In this document: one piece after another, positions 55,193-64,000 of the stretch | How positions within the stretch are numbered: position 1 is the first letter of the stretch | Layout of the letters: every line of letters starts with the position of its first letter | Source: Mantamonas sphyraenae | Lineage: Eukaryota; CRuMs; Mantamonadidae | DNA length: 64,000 nucleotides | Reading direction: 5' to 3' | Assembly: GCA_026936335.1 (NCBI GenBank) | Contig: JAPMXV010000024.1 | Span: forward strand, 1 to 64,000 | The notes under the pieces: model-generated | Told to the model about the DNA's origin: nothing | What the model saw: only the letters and a program-made list of their open reading frames with translations | The model's database searches: none | Program-made: the position numbers and the translations under genes

Positions 55193-57571
55193 ATGAGCAC
55201 ATTGGAAGCATGGAAAAGAATGTGCTCGGCCTACCGGGCTGGTGTGCTGGAAAACGACGTGGAAGCATTGCAGGCAGTGGAGAAGGAGGCAATGGAAGAT
55301 TTTGATGGGCAGGAGGACGAGGCGTTGCTGAGGCTCTTGGAGTTTTCCCTCCCTGAGGACCGTGGAGGCACTGCACACATCATGGTGGCACAGGGACATG
55401 CGCTAGAGTATCTTGTGGAGCTGCTGTCTCGGAATATGAGCTTGGCAAAGAAGGTGGCGTTGCTGCCAAACGAGAAAAACACCTTGCTTTTCCAGGTCGC
55501 TGCCCAGCACAACCGCGCACAGCTGCTGCGCGTGCTGCTGGAGCCTGCCTTGCTCCTGGTGGAAACCAAAAACAAACTGACGATGGGACACATTGCATGC
55601 CATTTTGGGTGTGTCGAGGCGCTGCAGGTGTTGGTGGAGGTTGCGGCGGAAAGCGATCAACTCGACCAATTCCTGACAACCAAGAATGCTCGAATGGAGA
55701 CGCCGCTGATGGTCGCTGTGCTGCGTGGACACGTTGAGTGTGCACACGTGTTGTGTGCAAGCAGCCCCTACGTCGTGTCGAGTGTTGAGATGGTGGCAGC
55801 CATCGACCAGGGCTCCCTGGAGCTGGTGAACCTCTTCCTCGAAACTTTGGCGTCCATGAGTGCGAGTGGATCAGTCTCTGTGGCACCTCTGTGGCTGCTA
55901 CATGCTGGAACCAATGTCACCATTCTCAAAGCCCTGATGGACGCAGTTCAACGGCGTCGCAACAGGGTGTGGGTTGACCTAGCTGGGACCGAAGGGGCCG
56001 CACGAACCCTGGATGCCCTCATCCACAGCGTACTGGCGCCTGAAGAGACATACGACGAATCAAACCTCACACGAGCGATGGTGAAAGCAGTGAGCGTTGG
56101 AAGCAGAGCAAACGTGGCTTTGTTGGAGGAGACGGTGTTGCGTGGGCTGCAGCTGGAGTTGATCAGCGCCGTGTCGGTGTTGGTCATCCTGACGGGTGTG
56201 TTGAAGGAGTGTTTCACGCGAGGCTTCGGTGACAACGTCCCAATGGAACTTGTGCAGGAGTTGTACGAGCGGCTGCAGGCAATTGCCTTTGCAGAAGACG
56301 AGGAGCCACGCAGGGAAGGGTTGCGTGAGGAATTGGGCAGAATGGTGCGCACACACAAGCTTGGAAAGGGTGGTCGGTGGTTGCATTGGATGCTGCAGGA
56401 GGATTTGTTGCCTTGCACCAAGGACATGCTGGACAACTACGCACACTTCATGCAGCAGAACTCGCCCACCGAGGAACACACACACATGCTGGCACACATC
56501 ATCGGCAAGATGGAAATCGATCGAGCGCGTGGTTCCAATCGAGATGGGGAGGAGCACTTCCTGAGTGAGACCGCAGCTCGCGATTTTCTGCTTTGGTGGC
56601 CCGGTGTCACCTGGCCTCTGTTGCGCTCCGTGCTGGGATTTGTTTCTGAAAAGCGCCAAGATGAAGCGTACACCTATGCGATTGGCGTAGCAGCAAGCGA
56701 TGCAAAGCATCTGGAAGTGCTGACTCAGCTTTTGCGTGTGCAGGTCCGTGACCAGGTTGGTCGGTTGGTCATCAGCAGACCCATCAGGGGGGGCCGCAGA
56801 ACGCCATTGTTGAACGCAGTCAAGAACGAAAACATGGAAGGGCTCAGGGTGCTTGTGGAGGCCGGTGCGGATGCCTCGGTGAGCAACGACCGCGGGTGGA
56901 CCCCGCTGATGCTGGCATGCCAAATGGGCAACGTGGAGATGGTGCGTGTGTTGTCACACGCCGAAGGATTCGATGTCAACGCACGCAATGAGAATGGGGC
57001 CACGGCAGCGTTCATTGCGGCAGGGGAGGGGCGCGACGAGGTGATCCAAGAACTGGCCATCCTGGGGGCCGATTTGGACATGCCCAAGTTCAGTTCCAGC
57101 ACACCGTTCTACGTGGCGGCAGAGGACGACCATCCGTCGACCCTGTACGTACTTGCACATTTGGGTGTGGACAAAGAGGCGGTGCGACCGAGCACGGGGG
57201 ACACGGCGGTGACTGTGGCATCGCACTACGGAAACATCGACTCTGTGGTTGCCTGCCACGATCTCGGATGCAACATGCATCAAGTGGACGCAAATGGCAA
57301 CAATGCATTTACCAACGCCCTGCTGGAACGCAGGCAAGCGTGTGCGCAGTACCTGCTGTACGTGGTCGGTGCCGATCCCAACGCCTGTGACATGGAGCAT
57401 CCCAGCATCCGCCACCACATGTACCACATGGTCACCCAACGCGAGGACATCACCGATGAGCGCTGGAGTGCTCTGCGCGAGAGCATGACTGAGGATGGCA
57501 AGACGAAGCCGTGGAGCATCGACGAGCTGCTACAACTTGACGATTGGAAGCAATTGGGTGCAGGCAGGTGA
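55193..57571 (+). CDS. Ankyrin-repeat protein
   Basis: 792 aa from the Met at 55193 (MSTLEAWKRMCSAYRAG). Diverged ankyrin-like units occupy residues 60-290 and clear ones 560-770 (GGRRTPLLNAVKNENMEGLRVLVEAGAD, RGWTPLMLACQMGNVEMVRVL, NGATAAFIAAGEGRDEVIQELAILGADLD). The 270 residues between are helical without a recognised domain. Ends in a short charged tail. It is probably an adaptor; partner unknown. The upstream TTTTTTTGCAG at 55175 resembles a splice acceptor, so a non-coding first exon is possible. Confidence 0.85.
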   Translation: MSTLEAWKRMCSAYRAGVLENDVEALQAVEKEAMEDFDGQEDEALLRLLEFSLPEDRGGTAHIMVAQGHALEYLVELLSRNMSLAKKVALLPNEKNTLLFQVAAQHNRAQLLRVLLEPALLLVETKNKLTMGHIACHFGCVEALQVLVEVAAESDQLDQFLTTKNARMETPLMVAVLRGHVECAHVLCASSPYVVSSVEMVAAIDQGSLELVNLFLETLASMSASGSVSVAPLWLLHAGTNVTILKALMDAVQRRRNRVWVDLAGTEGAARTLDALIHSVLAPEETYDESNLTRAMVKAVSVGSRANVALLEETVLRGLQLELISAVSVLVILTGVLKECFTRGFGDNVPMELVQELYERLQAIAFAEDEEPRREGLREELGRMVRTHKLGKGGRWLHWMLQEDLLPCTKDMLDNYAHFMQQNSPTEEHTHMLAHIIGKMEIDRARGSNRDGEEHFLSETAARDFLLWWPGVTWPLLRSVLGFVSEKRQDEAYTYAIGVAASDAKHLEVLTQLLRVQVRDQVGRLVISRPIRGGRRTPLLNAVKNENMEGLRVLVEAGADASVSNDRGWTPLMLACQMGNVEMVRVLSHAEGFDVNARNENGATAAFIAAGEGRDEVIQELAILGADLDMPKFSSSTPFYVAAEDDHPSTLYVLAHLGVDKEAVRPSTGDTAVTVASHYGNIDSVVACHDLGCNMHQVDANGNNAFTNALLERRQACAQYLLYVVGADPNACDMEHPSIRHHMYHMVTQREDITDERWSALRESMTEDGKTKPWSIDELLQLDDWKQLGAGR

Positions 57572-57745
57572 GGAGGAGGAGGAGGAGGAGGAGGAAGTTG
57601 GGAGGGTTGATTGTGGGTGCGTGGGGGGTGCAGGTTCTCTCAGGTGGCAGCCCTGCTCCATCAACGCACGCATCAACCCAATCGACTTGACATCCATTCC
57701 ATCCATCATGAGACACATCCCACGGGGGGGGGGGCAGAAACAAAA

Positions 57746-58246
57746 TCACTCCCACGAGTGCATGGTGACCTTGAACACAAGGTCTGCGTTGGGTGGGATG
57801 CTTGCACCTGCGCCGTTCTCCCCATAGCCCTTTTCCGAGTTGATGACGATGTACGCCGTCTCACCCTTCTTCATGGTCACCATGCTTTCGTCCCAGCCTG
57901 CAATGAGTCGCTTCACGCCGATGGCCGACGAAAAGGTGCGTCCGCGCTCCACGCTGGAGTCGAACTTGGAGCCGTCGGCCAGCAACCAACCCGTGTAGTC
58001 CACAGTGACGGTGTCGCCGCTGGACGGTGTGTCCTCACCCTCGCCCTCGGTGACAATGATCTTTTCCCAGGCCTCGGGCGGGTTGGCAATCAGCTTCTGC
58101 ATTTTGCCGCAAACGGCCTTGTGGCCTGCCTTCCAGTCGTTCAGTTGGCACTCACGGCAGCAGTACAGCGACACCTTGCACTTGGAGCATCGGTTGACGC
58201 CCTTGTTGTCGCCGCATGCATCACAGGGGATTCCGGAGGAGCTCAT
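57746..58246 (-). CDS. MYND zinc finger + FKBP peptidyl-prolyl isomerase
   Basis: 166 aa from the Met at 58246. Residues 8-46 are a MYND finger (CDACGDNKGVNRCSKCKVSLY then CCRECQLNDWKAGHKAVC: C-x2-C...C-x2-C...C-x3-C...H-x3-C). Residues 55-166 are a complete FKBP domain (GDTVTVDYTGWLL, KFDSS, FSSAIGVKRLIAGWDESMVTM, GYGENGAGASIPPNADLVFKV). MYND fingers bind PXLXP-type peptides; FKBPs isomerise proline bonds. Nuclear or cytosolic. The frame is open 12 codons upstream, but those residues overlap the other gene's promoter. Its start lies only 35 bp from that of the divergent Sec14-GOLD gene. Confidence 0.93.
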   Translation of the reverse strand: MSSSGIPCDACGDNKGVNRCSKCKVSLYCCRECQLNDWKAGHKAVCGKMQKLIANPPEAWEKIIVTEGEGEDTPSSGDTVTVDYTGWLLADGSKFDSSVERGRTFSSAIGVKRLIAGWDESMVTMKKGETAYIVINSEKGYGENGAGASIPPNADLVFKVTMHSWE

Positions 58247-58281
58247 GTTGGTGTGTTGTGTGTTGGTGGCTTCGCTTTTCA

Positions 58282-59896
58282 ATGGGTGCCGTCGCGCTCG
58301 GCCCGGAACGCAAACCCCAGAAGCCTATGTCCCAGTACCTCAACGCCAAATTGCCCAAACTGGACGACATTGGACCCAGTGAGGGCATTGAGATCAAGTC
58401 GCCTCACGATGGGTATCCGGACACGTTCACGGAGGAGCAAAAGGAGGTGCGTGTGCGATTGTTGGCTTTTTTTGTTTGTGTGTGTGGGTCACTCGTGTGT
58501 CCCCCGCTGCAGGGAAATTGCATGTGACAGCCGTGGTACAGCCGTCCAGTGCGCATTGCGTAGATCGCCGCTTGGGTTCTCAGTGTGCAGTGTGGGGGGG
58601 CAGTGTGTGAGGTGCCGGCGCGAACAAGAGGGGAGGGAATGTCGCGCACACCCATGCTTTGCTGCAGCCGACACATGGCATGGCATGGCACACCTGACCG
58701 CACTCTGCAAAACCCCCTCACCCCCCATTGATTTCCCCCGTCTTCCCCCACCACACACGCACGCACAGCTGTTTACCAAGTTCAAGGAGGAACACAAAGA
58801 TATCCTGACGGAGAGGAACAACGACTGGGAGCTGAGCAGGTGGTTGCGTGCAAAGAACTGGAACTACGAGGTGGCGTCGGAATGGCTCAAGGCGGACGCA
58901 GAGTTTGTGAAGGAGCACCAAGTGGACAAGATTTTCGAGAGGGAGTTTCCGGAGCTGTTGGTGAAGTACTTCCCGTCTGGCTTTCAAGGATTTGCCATTT
59001 CGGCGCGCGGCGACTACGTTTTGCTCATGCACGAGCGGCTGGGTCAGATTGACACCAAGGGCTTGCTGAAGTACTGCTCTCATGACGAGTTGGTCAACTA
59101 CCACATCTATCTGCAGGAGTGTGCGGTGGCATACAAGGCCCAGCGCTGCGCAGAGCTGGGCTACCCGCCGGAAATGGGTTGGACCATTCGCACGGTGTTG
59201 GTGCAGGACCTCCACGGCCTGGGCTTTTCCCACTTGTACACCCCGGCGTTGAATGTCCTGCAGGAGTTTCTGTTCATCGATGACCACCACTATCCGGACA
59301 CACTGGGGGTGTTGGTGATCACACGCAACCCCAGCATCTTCAATGTCATCTGGTCCATCATCAAGGCATGGCTGGACGAGGGAACCATCGAAAAGTTTGC
59401 CATCATGGGCAACAAGTACGAAAGCAAGCTGGAGGAGCTGTACGGGGGTGAGGTGTCACGTCTGCCTACCTATCTGGGTGGCGAATGGGAATCCACGGCC
59501 TCGCAGGGTGGCTTTGTCGAGGACGACACAGAGGGGTTGGAACAGGTGACCGTGGGCAGTGGCAAGGTGCACGAGGTGGAACTGCACGTGGAGAACGAGT
59601 GCCTCCTGGAGTGGCAATTCACCACCGAATCCTACGACATCGCCTTTGGCATCGTCATGCGCGACGGCGACGAAGAGGTCGAAATCGTCGGAATGGACAA
59701 ACACGACAGCTACCGTGAGGCAGTGCGTGGCTCCGTCATGGCCGACACCCCGGGCAAGTACGTGGCCCAGTTTTCCAATCACCACAGCTATTTCCGCTCC
59801 AAAACAGTCACCTACCGCCTCAAGACCTCGGACATCGACAAGGGTGACTTTGCAGAGCACAGCGAGGATTCAGAGAATGTGCAGGTGGAGGCATAG
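58282..59896 (+). CDS. Sec14/CRAL-TRIO + GOLD lipid-transfer protein
   Basis: Spliced as join(58282..58446, 58769..59896), giving 430 aa; Met at 58327 is an alternative start. The CRAL-TRIO N domain (WLRAKNWNYEVASEWLKA) and lipid-binding domain (TVLVQDLHGLGFSHLY, NVLQEFLFIDDHHYPDTLG) are followed by a GOLD-like beta domain (LEWQFTTESYDIAFGIVMRD, YVAQFSNHHSYFRSKTVTYRL). This is the SEC14L/patellin architecture, for proteins that bind and exchange phosphoinositides or tocopherol-like lipids at membranes. The intron has a GTGCGT donor, a CTGAC motif and a CACAG acceptor. Confidence 0.93.
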
Positions 59897-59956
59897 GGAG
59901 AGAGAGCGACGAGCACCACAACAAGGATGTGTTCTTTCTTTTTTTTGAATCCATCC

Positions 59957-61396
59957 TCAGTCGCCCAGGTCCCAACGAGCAATCACCACAATGTGGATGT
60001 CGTTGTTGCCGTCAATGAGGACATTTGGGTTCTGGGTGGCAAACATGGCGTCCTCGTCCATGGCATACGGGTCCATGACCACGCGCGGCTGAATCTTGTT
60101 TGATGACGGGACGTTCATCAACACGACGTCCTTGAGCTTGGCCGCGATCGTGAGCTTCTCAAGGTACATGTTTCGTGCCGCCTCAATCACTTCGTTGACA
60201 TGTGCGCCTGCTTCCAGCACTCTGGGTTCTCCATTTTGCAACAGGGGACGGAGGACGATGCGGGCAGCGGCGAGATCCACTTCGGCCTGCTCCTCCGTTT
60301 CCACCGCCTCCTTTGCTTCGACCTCTGTGGCCAGGATCTCCGCTTCTGCCTCGCTGCCTTCGCTGACGATGTGGTCGACCACGTGGGCCACCGGATGTGC
60401 GTCGCGCACGTTGTCTTGGGCACCCGTGTCATCGTTGTCGTCGTTGTCGGTCCCGGCCTCTGGAGCAGTAAAGGTGGCATTCCAGGTGTCATCTGTGGAA
60501 TCGCTGGCAAAGGACATGTTGCAGGACAACGAAGCACACACACCCTCCCATTGCATGGTGACTGTCTGTCCTTGTTCCACGTGACCCGAGGCAAAACACA
60601 CCGCACCGGGGTGTTGATACTGCGGGTCGTTTGCACGCACAATGCCCTCTCCTCCCTCCACAACGTTGTCCTTGCTTGCCTCCTTCCATTCCAACCTAGC
60701 TCCAGGCAGTGTGCAACGGACGACATACAACGCCTCTGTCTTGTCTGCGTGGCGTTCGTCGCGGCTGATGACAAGATGCTCCCACAACGATCCATCCACA
60801 CGCAGTTCGTTGTCCACCTGCACCTCCAACACATCGCCTGGTTGGATCCCTTCCAGCACGTCGTTCCCACGATAGGTGGTTTCCGAGGCGGCGTGGAACA
60901 GGGCCAGTTCGTTCAGGTTCGGGCGTTGTTGTCCCGTTGCCACCGGCAAACTCGCAAGCACGTGACGTGCTCGTTGCTGCGCATGTGCCATCGTCACCTT
61001 GTGCTCTGTGCCATCTTGCGTCACCACAGTCACCGTCACGTCGTCTGGCTGCATGGGCAGGCGGACAAACAAACAACGCGATTCTGAGAGGGCGACTTCG
61101 TCGACCCTTTTTCCCATGTCGTCTGCGTCGAGCCTGGGGGGCGACTTTGCCGGGGAGTCGGATGCAGAGGACGACGACGACGACGAGAACGGTGGCACCA
61201 CACACGCCACCACGTTGGCCAGAGTGTCAACCACCCGGTGTTTGTATGCGAGCTGGACGTCAATGAGAAACTCAGCCACGGTTGTCTCTGCCGTCGGATA
61301 CGCGACAAAGCGGCAGGTGTGTGGCCACGAATGGACCCACACAACGACACCGTCGTCATGTGGTTGTTCCTCTTGTGCTTGTTGCTGGGATGACAT
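59957..61396 (-). CDS. Unknown protein (479 aa)
   Basis: 479 aa from the Met at 61396 (MSSQQQAQEEQPHDDG). Mixed alpha/beta sequence with a Ser-rich loop near residue 75 and an acidic, Glu/Ala-rich helical stretch near residues 330-400. The C-terminal 60 residues (KLKDVVLMNVPSSNKIQPRV, NDIHIVVIARWDLGD) look like a folded beta segment. No signal peptide or TM. I do not recognise the family. It is head to head with NUP155 (87 bp between starts) and convergent with the Sec14-GOLD gene (60 bp). Confidence 0.75.
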   Translation of the reverse strand: MSSQQQAQEEQPHDDGVVVWVHSWPHTCRFVAYPTAETTVAEFLIDVQLAYKHRVVDTLANVVACVVPPFSSSSSSSASDSPAKSPPRLDADDMGKRVDEVALSESRCLFVRLPMQPDDVTVTVVTQDGTEHKVTMAHAQQRARHVLASLPVATGQQRPNLNELALFHAASETTYRGNDVLEGIQPGDVLEVQVDNELRVDGSLWEHLVISRDERHADKTEALYVVRCTLPGARLEWKEASKDNVVEGGEGIVRANDPQYQHPGAVCFASGHVEQGQTVTMQWEGVCASLSCNMSFASDSTDDTWNATFTAPEAGTDNDDNDDTGAQDNVRDAHPVAHVVDHIVSEGSEAEAEILATEVEAKEAVETEEQAEVDLAAARIVLRPLLQNGEPRVLEAGAHVNEVIEAARNMYLEKLTIAAKLKDVVLMNVPSSNKIQPRVVMDPYAMDEDAMFATQNPNVLIDGNNDIHIVVIARWDLGD

Positions 61397-61483
61397 CTTT
61401 TTGCGTTTGCTTGGCCAGCAGCGCGTTCCTGACAACGCAAACCCACACCATTCGCTCACCTGTGCTTGCATTAACAACCCCCG

Positions 61484-64000
61484 ATGGAACCGCCGCGGGA
61501 CGACGCACCAAGCGAAGCAGAGTGCAGTGGGTATGCATTGGGCATGCTTGAGGCGCACGTGCGCGAGGACGGCGTGCAGCGCAAGGGGGCAGAGGCGTGT
61601 GATCACCTGCTTGCCACGGCGTGGTCCAACGCGTACCTGACTCAGGAATCGGCGCTGGCCGCCGACGTGCAGGCACAGGCATTCCCTCCGGCCGTGCGTC
61701 GATGCATCGACACATATGGCAAGCCGACAGCAGGTGGATTGGTGCCCGAATTGCATCGTGCCTGGCTTGCGTGCCACTCGGTGTTGCTTCTGTGGGATTA
61801 CCACACCGGGAGCGACCTGGTCGTGTACGACGAACTTCAGGACGACATTCGCACCCTGGCTCTGGCTGTGCCCGACCCCACCTGCAACGTGTTTGAGGCC
61901 TTTGTCACCCACCTTGTGTTGTTGGTCACTGCCAACGACCTGGTCATCCTCGGCCTGGAAGCCACCCGGGACATCGACTCTTTCTCCGTGCAGCTCTTCC
62001 CCACAGGCCTCTCCGTGGCCCTCCATCCCATGCGTGTGCAACACATCCTCGGCACCCCTTCCGGTCGTGTCTTTGTCACCGCCGGCAAATCCGCCCCGTA
62101 CCGTCTGTACGAGCTCGTGTACAACCCGCAGGAAAGCTGGTTCTCCAAGCGTTGCGAGCTCCAAGACGTGACCCCATCCACCGTACGCAACAGCAGTGGA
62201 GGCAAGAATGGAGGCGGCGGCGGCAGCAGCAGTGGCACAGGTGGAAGCGGAAGCAGCTTCGGTTTGGCACCCCTGGCCGAGTACGTCGGGTATTTCGGAA
62301 ACGCGGCGTGCCCGTCGTTTGGCGCGCTCGCCCACGATCCGGCCAACAATTTGCTGTACGCAGTGACAGAGGCATGCCATGTGCAAGTGTTTGATCTGGG
62401 CGAATCGGGCTACGAGTGGACACATCTGGAAGACAGCGGGGTGGCACTCGATTTGAACAGCATCGAGGAGGCGTGTGCGGATCAGTTTGCACAGGCAGGC
62501 GATCGTAAGGATCCGTCCGTGGTGGCGCTGCACGTGCACAGCAGCAGTGAGAGCGCAGGGGTACGCACACAGGGCACTGCATACGATGTGGTGGCCATCA
62601 CACGTGACGGCTGGCGGTTGTATTTGACGCTGGAGACGGAGGAAGGGCGACCCTTTCTTGTGTTTACGCACATGCGACTGCCGCCACAGCGTGTGGGCTT
62701 CTCCCTCGACGCTGCCAGTGTCTGTGTCCACGAGCAGCACTTTGTATATTCCAATGCGTCGGCGTTGCACTTTCACCTCGTCAGCCCGCTGGCCGCGGGG
62801 CATGGCGGAGCCGACGGCGCCTTGGGCAGGCTTCACGAAGCTCACACCCTGGTCGGCAACCAAGTCAACCAGCCGGGACAGAGTGGCAACAACAGCAACA
62901 GCAACAACAACAACAACAGCAACAGCAGCAAGGGCAAGGGCAACACAAGTGGTAATGGCAACGGTGGTGGTATGACGCTGTCGTTGCCGACGCTGTACGG
63001 CATGGCGCCGTGGCCTGCGGAAGATGCGCTGTTTCAGGGCAGAGTTGCACGCACGTCGCCTTTGCTGACCCAACACCTGTTGCCAGCCAAGGCCTTTACG
63101 GTGCTTACCTCGCATGCACTTGTCACCGTGCGTGTGTTGCCTCCCATGGACCAGTTGCGACGCCTGCTGGACCGTGACTCCCCCTCACGCATTGCCATCT
63201 CTGCCTTTTTCACAACCTACGGCCCCACAGAGGCCCTGGCGATGTGTTTGCTCCTTGCCAGTGAGTGTGACGACTTGGCAATGGCATCGTCGTCGTCGTC
63301 GTCGTCGTCCTCCGCCTCGTCGGTGTCACGTGTGGCATCGCATGCCGCCGAGTTGTTGACGTCGATGAACAATACGCCGGCGTTGGTGGTGGGTACGGGT
63401 GGACGTGTGCTCGCATGTCCCGACAAGCCCGGATTTGTGGCACCGCACGAAACACGCCTGCAGATCGATTATGGCACGGAGGAGCAGCGGGTGCAGTTTA
63501 GCCACGCACACAACGCGTTGTATCTGGCCACCGCACGTCTGGTCTCCTTTGTGTGGGACCAGGGTGTGTTGAGCGGGGTTGCTGCAGCTGGAACAGAGAC
63601 GTTGACCTCTTCCTCCTCCTCCTCTGCACTCGGCCTCGTGCGGGCCACACTGAGCAAGAGTGAGGCAGAGAGTGTGTTGCGACGTGTGGAGACCCTGGTG
63701 CACTTTCTGCCACGCAGCATGCCGCAGGTTCAGGGCACCCCTGTGCAACGACTGCATGCCTTTCTGCGTCGCACGCCCCTTCACCACGTGCAAACCATGG
63801 AACTGCGCTCCTTGCTCCATCTGCGTGCTCTCCTCCGTCGTCTGGCCGAGTGTCTGCACCTGCTTGCTGCCGTTGCTGAGTACGCACCTGCCAACCTCTC
63901 TCGTCGCGCCGTGCGCCATCCCACCACCCTGGCAGCCCTTGTGGCAGGGACAAGCGTGGGTGCACAGTCTCTCTCTGCTTCGTCGTCGTCCAGGGCATCC
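61484..64000 (+). CDS. NUP155: Nucleoporin NUP155/Nup170-like (3' partial)
   Basis: The frame is open from the ATG at 61484 to the right edge (839 codons); the C-terminal part lies outside. The N-terminal part matches the NUP155 beta-propeller: LHRAWLACHSVLLLWDYHTG (compare SRAWLTIDSDIFMWNYEDG), THLVLLVTANDLVILGLE, GRVFVTAG, YNPQESWFSKRC and THMRLPP. Low-complexity Gly/Ser and Asn/Ser inserts (62200-62260, 62880-62970) and a poly-Ser run (63290) interrupt the propeller, probably as surface loops. NUP155 is an inner-ring scaffold nucleoporin of about 1400 aa, so roughly 60 per cent is present. No intron seen so far. Confidence 0.9.
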   Translation, partial: MEPPRDDAPSEAECSGYALGMLEAHVREDGVQRKGAEACDHLLATAWSNAYLTQESALAADVQAQAFPPAVRRCIDTYGKPTAGGLVPELHRAWLACHSVLLLWDYHTGSDLVVYDELQDDIRTLALAVPDPTCNVFEAFVTHLVLLVTANDLVILGLEATRDIDSFSVQLFPTGLSVALHPMRVQHILGTPSGRVFVTAGKSAPYRLYELVYNPQESWFSKRCELQDVTPSTVRNSSGGKNGGGGGSSSGTGGSGSSFGLAPLAEYVGYFGNAACPSFGALAHDPANNLLYAVTEACHVQVFDLGESGYEWTHLEDSGVALDLNSIEEACADQFAQAGDRKDPSVVALHVHSSSESAGVRTQGTAYDVVAITRDGWRLYLTLETEEGRPFLVFTHMRLPPQRVGFSLDAASVCVHEQHFVYSNASALHFHLVSPLAAGHGGADGALGRLHEAHTLVGNQVNQPGQSGNNSNSNNNNNSNSSKGKGNTSGNGNGGGMTLSLPTLYGMAPWPAEDALFQGRVARTSPLLTQHLLPAKAFTVLTSHALVTVRVLPPMDQLRRLLDRDSPSRIAISAFFTTYGPTEALAMCLLLASECDDLAMASSSSSSSSSASSVSRVASHAAELLTSMNNTPALVVGTGGRVLACPDKPGFVAPHETRLQIDYGTEEQRVQFSHAHNALYLATARLVSFVWDQGVLSGVAAAGTETLTSSSSSSALGLVRATLSKSEAESVLRRVETLVHFLPRSMPQVQGTPVQRLHAFLRRTPLHHVQTMELRSLLHLRALLRRLAECLHLLAAVAEYAPANLSRRAVRHPTTLAALVAGTSVGAQSLSASSSSRAS

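Overview
This window comes from a nuclear chromosome of a GC-rich, free-living unicellular eukaryote. The signs are spliceosomal introns of roughly 50-350 nt with GT/AG ends, core histones, intron-containing tRNA-Leu genes, a nuclear pore protein, a mitochondrial ribosomal protein, a Derlin and Ras/Rho GAP proteins. A Hippo/MST-type kinase with a SARAH tail, a Dispatched-like RND protein, animal-like H2B and a beta-helix/multi-TM giant protein point to a unicellular relative of animals or another obazoan protist. I cannot name the species.

Layout, left to right: a giant beta-helix membrane protein cut by the left edge (2-4641); Derlin; a FAM92/CIBAR-like BAR protein and mitoribosomal mL41 (head to head); a 727-aa six-TM protein; bleomycin hydrolase; tRNA-Leu(CAG); two tandem TPR genes; a Dispatched-like protein; an FHA-macro-HIT-zinc-finger aprataxin; tRNA-Leu(CAA); a histone cluster with divergent H3/H4 and H2A/H2B pairs (19.5-22.8 kb); a kelch fragment; a 2OG-Fe(II) oxygenase; a RING-like/HAD protein; TMEM256; an ER FKBP; a 1947-aa ankyrin protein; a ~2.7-kaa LRR/disordered protein; a patatin; the MST kinase; a RasGAP-Sec14-RhoGAP protein; a small ankyrin protein; a FAAH-like amidase; HMG-CoA lyase; a membrane protein with a minisatellite; a third ankyrin protein; MYND-FKBP; Sec14-GOLD; an unknown protein; and NUP155, cut by the right edge.

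The genome is very compact. Divergent gene pairs have start codons only 35-98 bp apart, and convergent pairs have stop codons as little as 11 bp apart. Most introns carry a CTGAC or CTAAC branch-point-like motif. All intron-containing gene models below were spliced by eye from frame, splice sites and family similarity.

Most notable: (1) all four histone genes carry a nearly identical ~55-nt 3' element with a 7-bp hairpin unlike the canonical histone stem-loop; (2) a 154-bp micro-inversion with a 5-nt duplicated break interrupts a TPR gene; (3) an exact 58-bp tandem duplication shifts the frame of the LRR gene; (4) there are unusual domain fusions (FHA-macro-HIT aprataxin, RasGAP-Sec14-RhoGAP, MYND-FKBP); (5) the MST kinase linker has five SGTMV docking-type motifs. 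I saw no mobile element, CRISPR array or virus.
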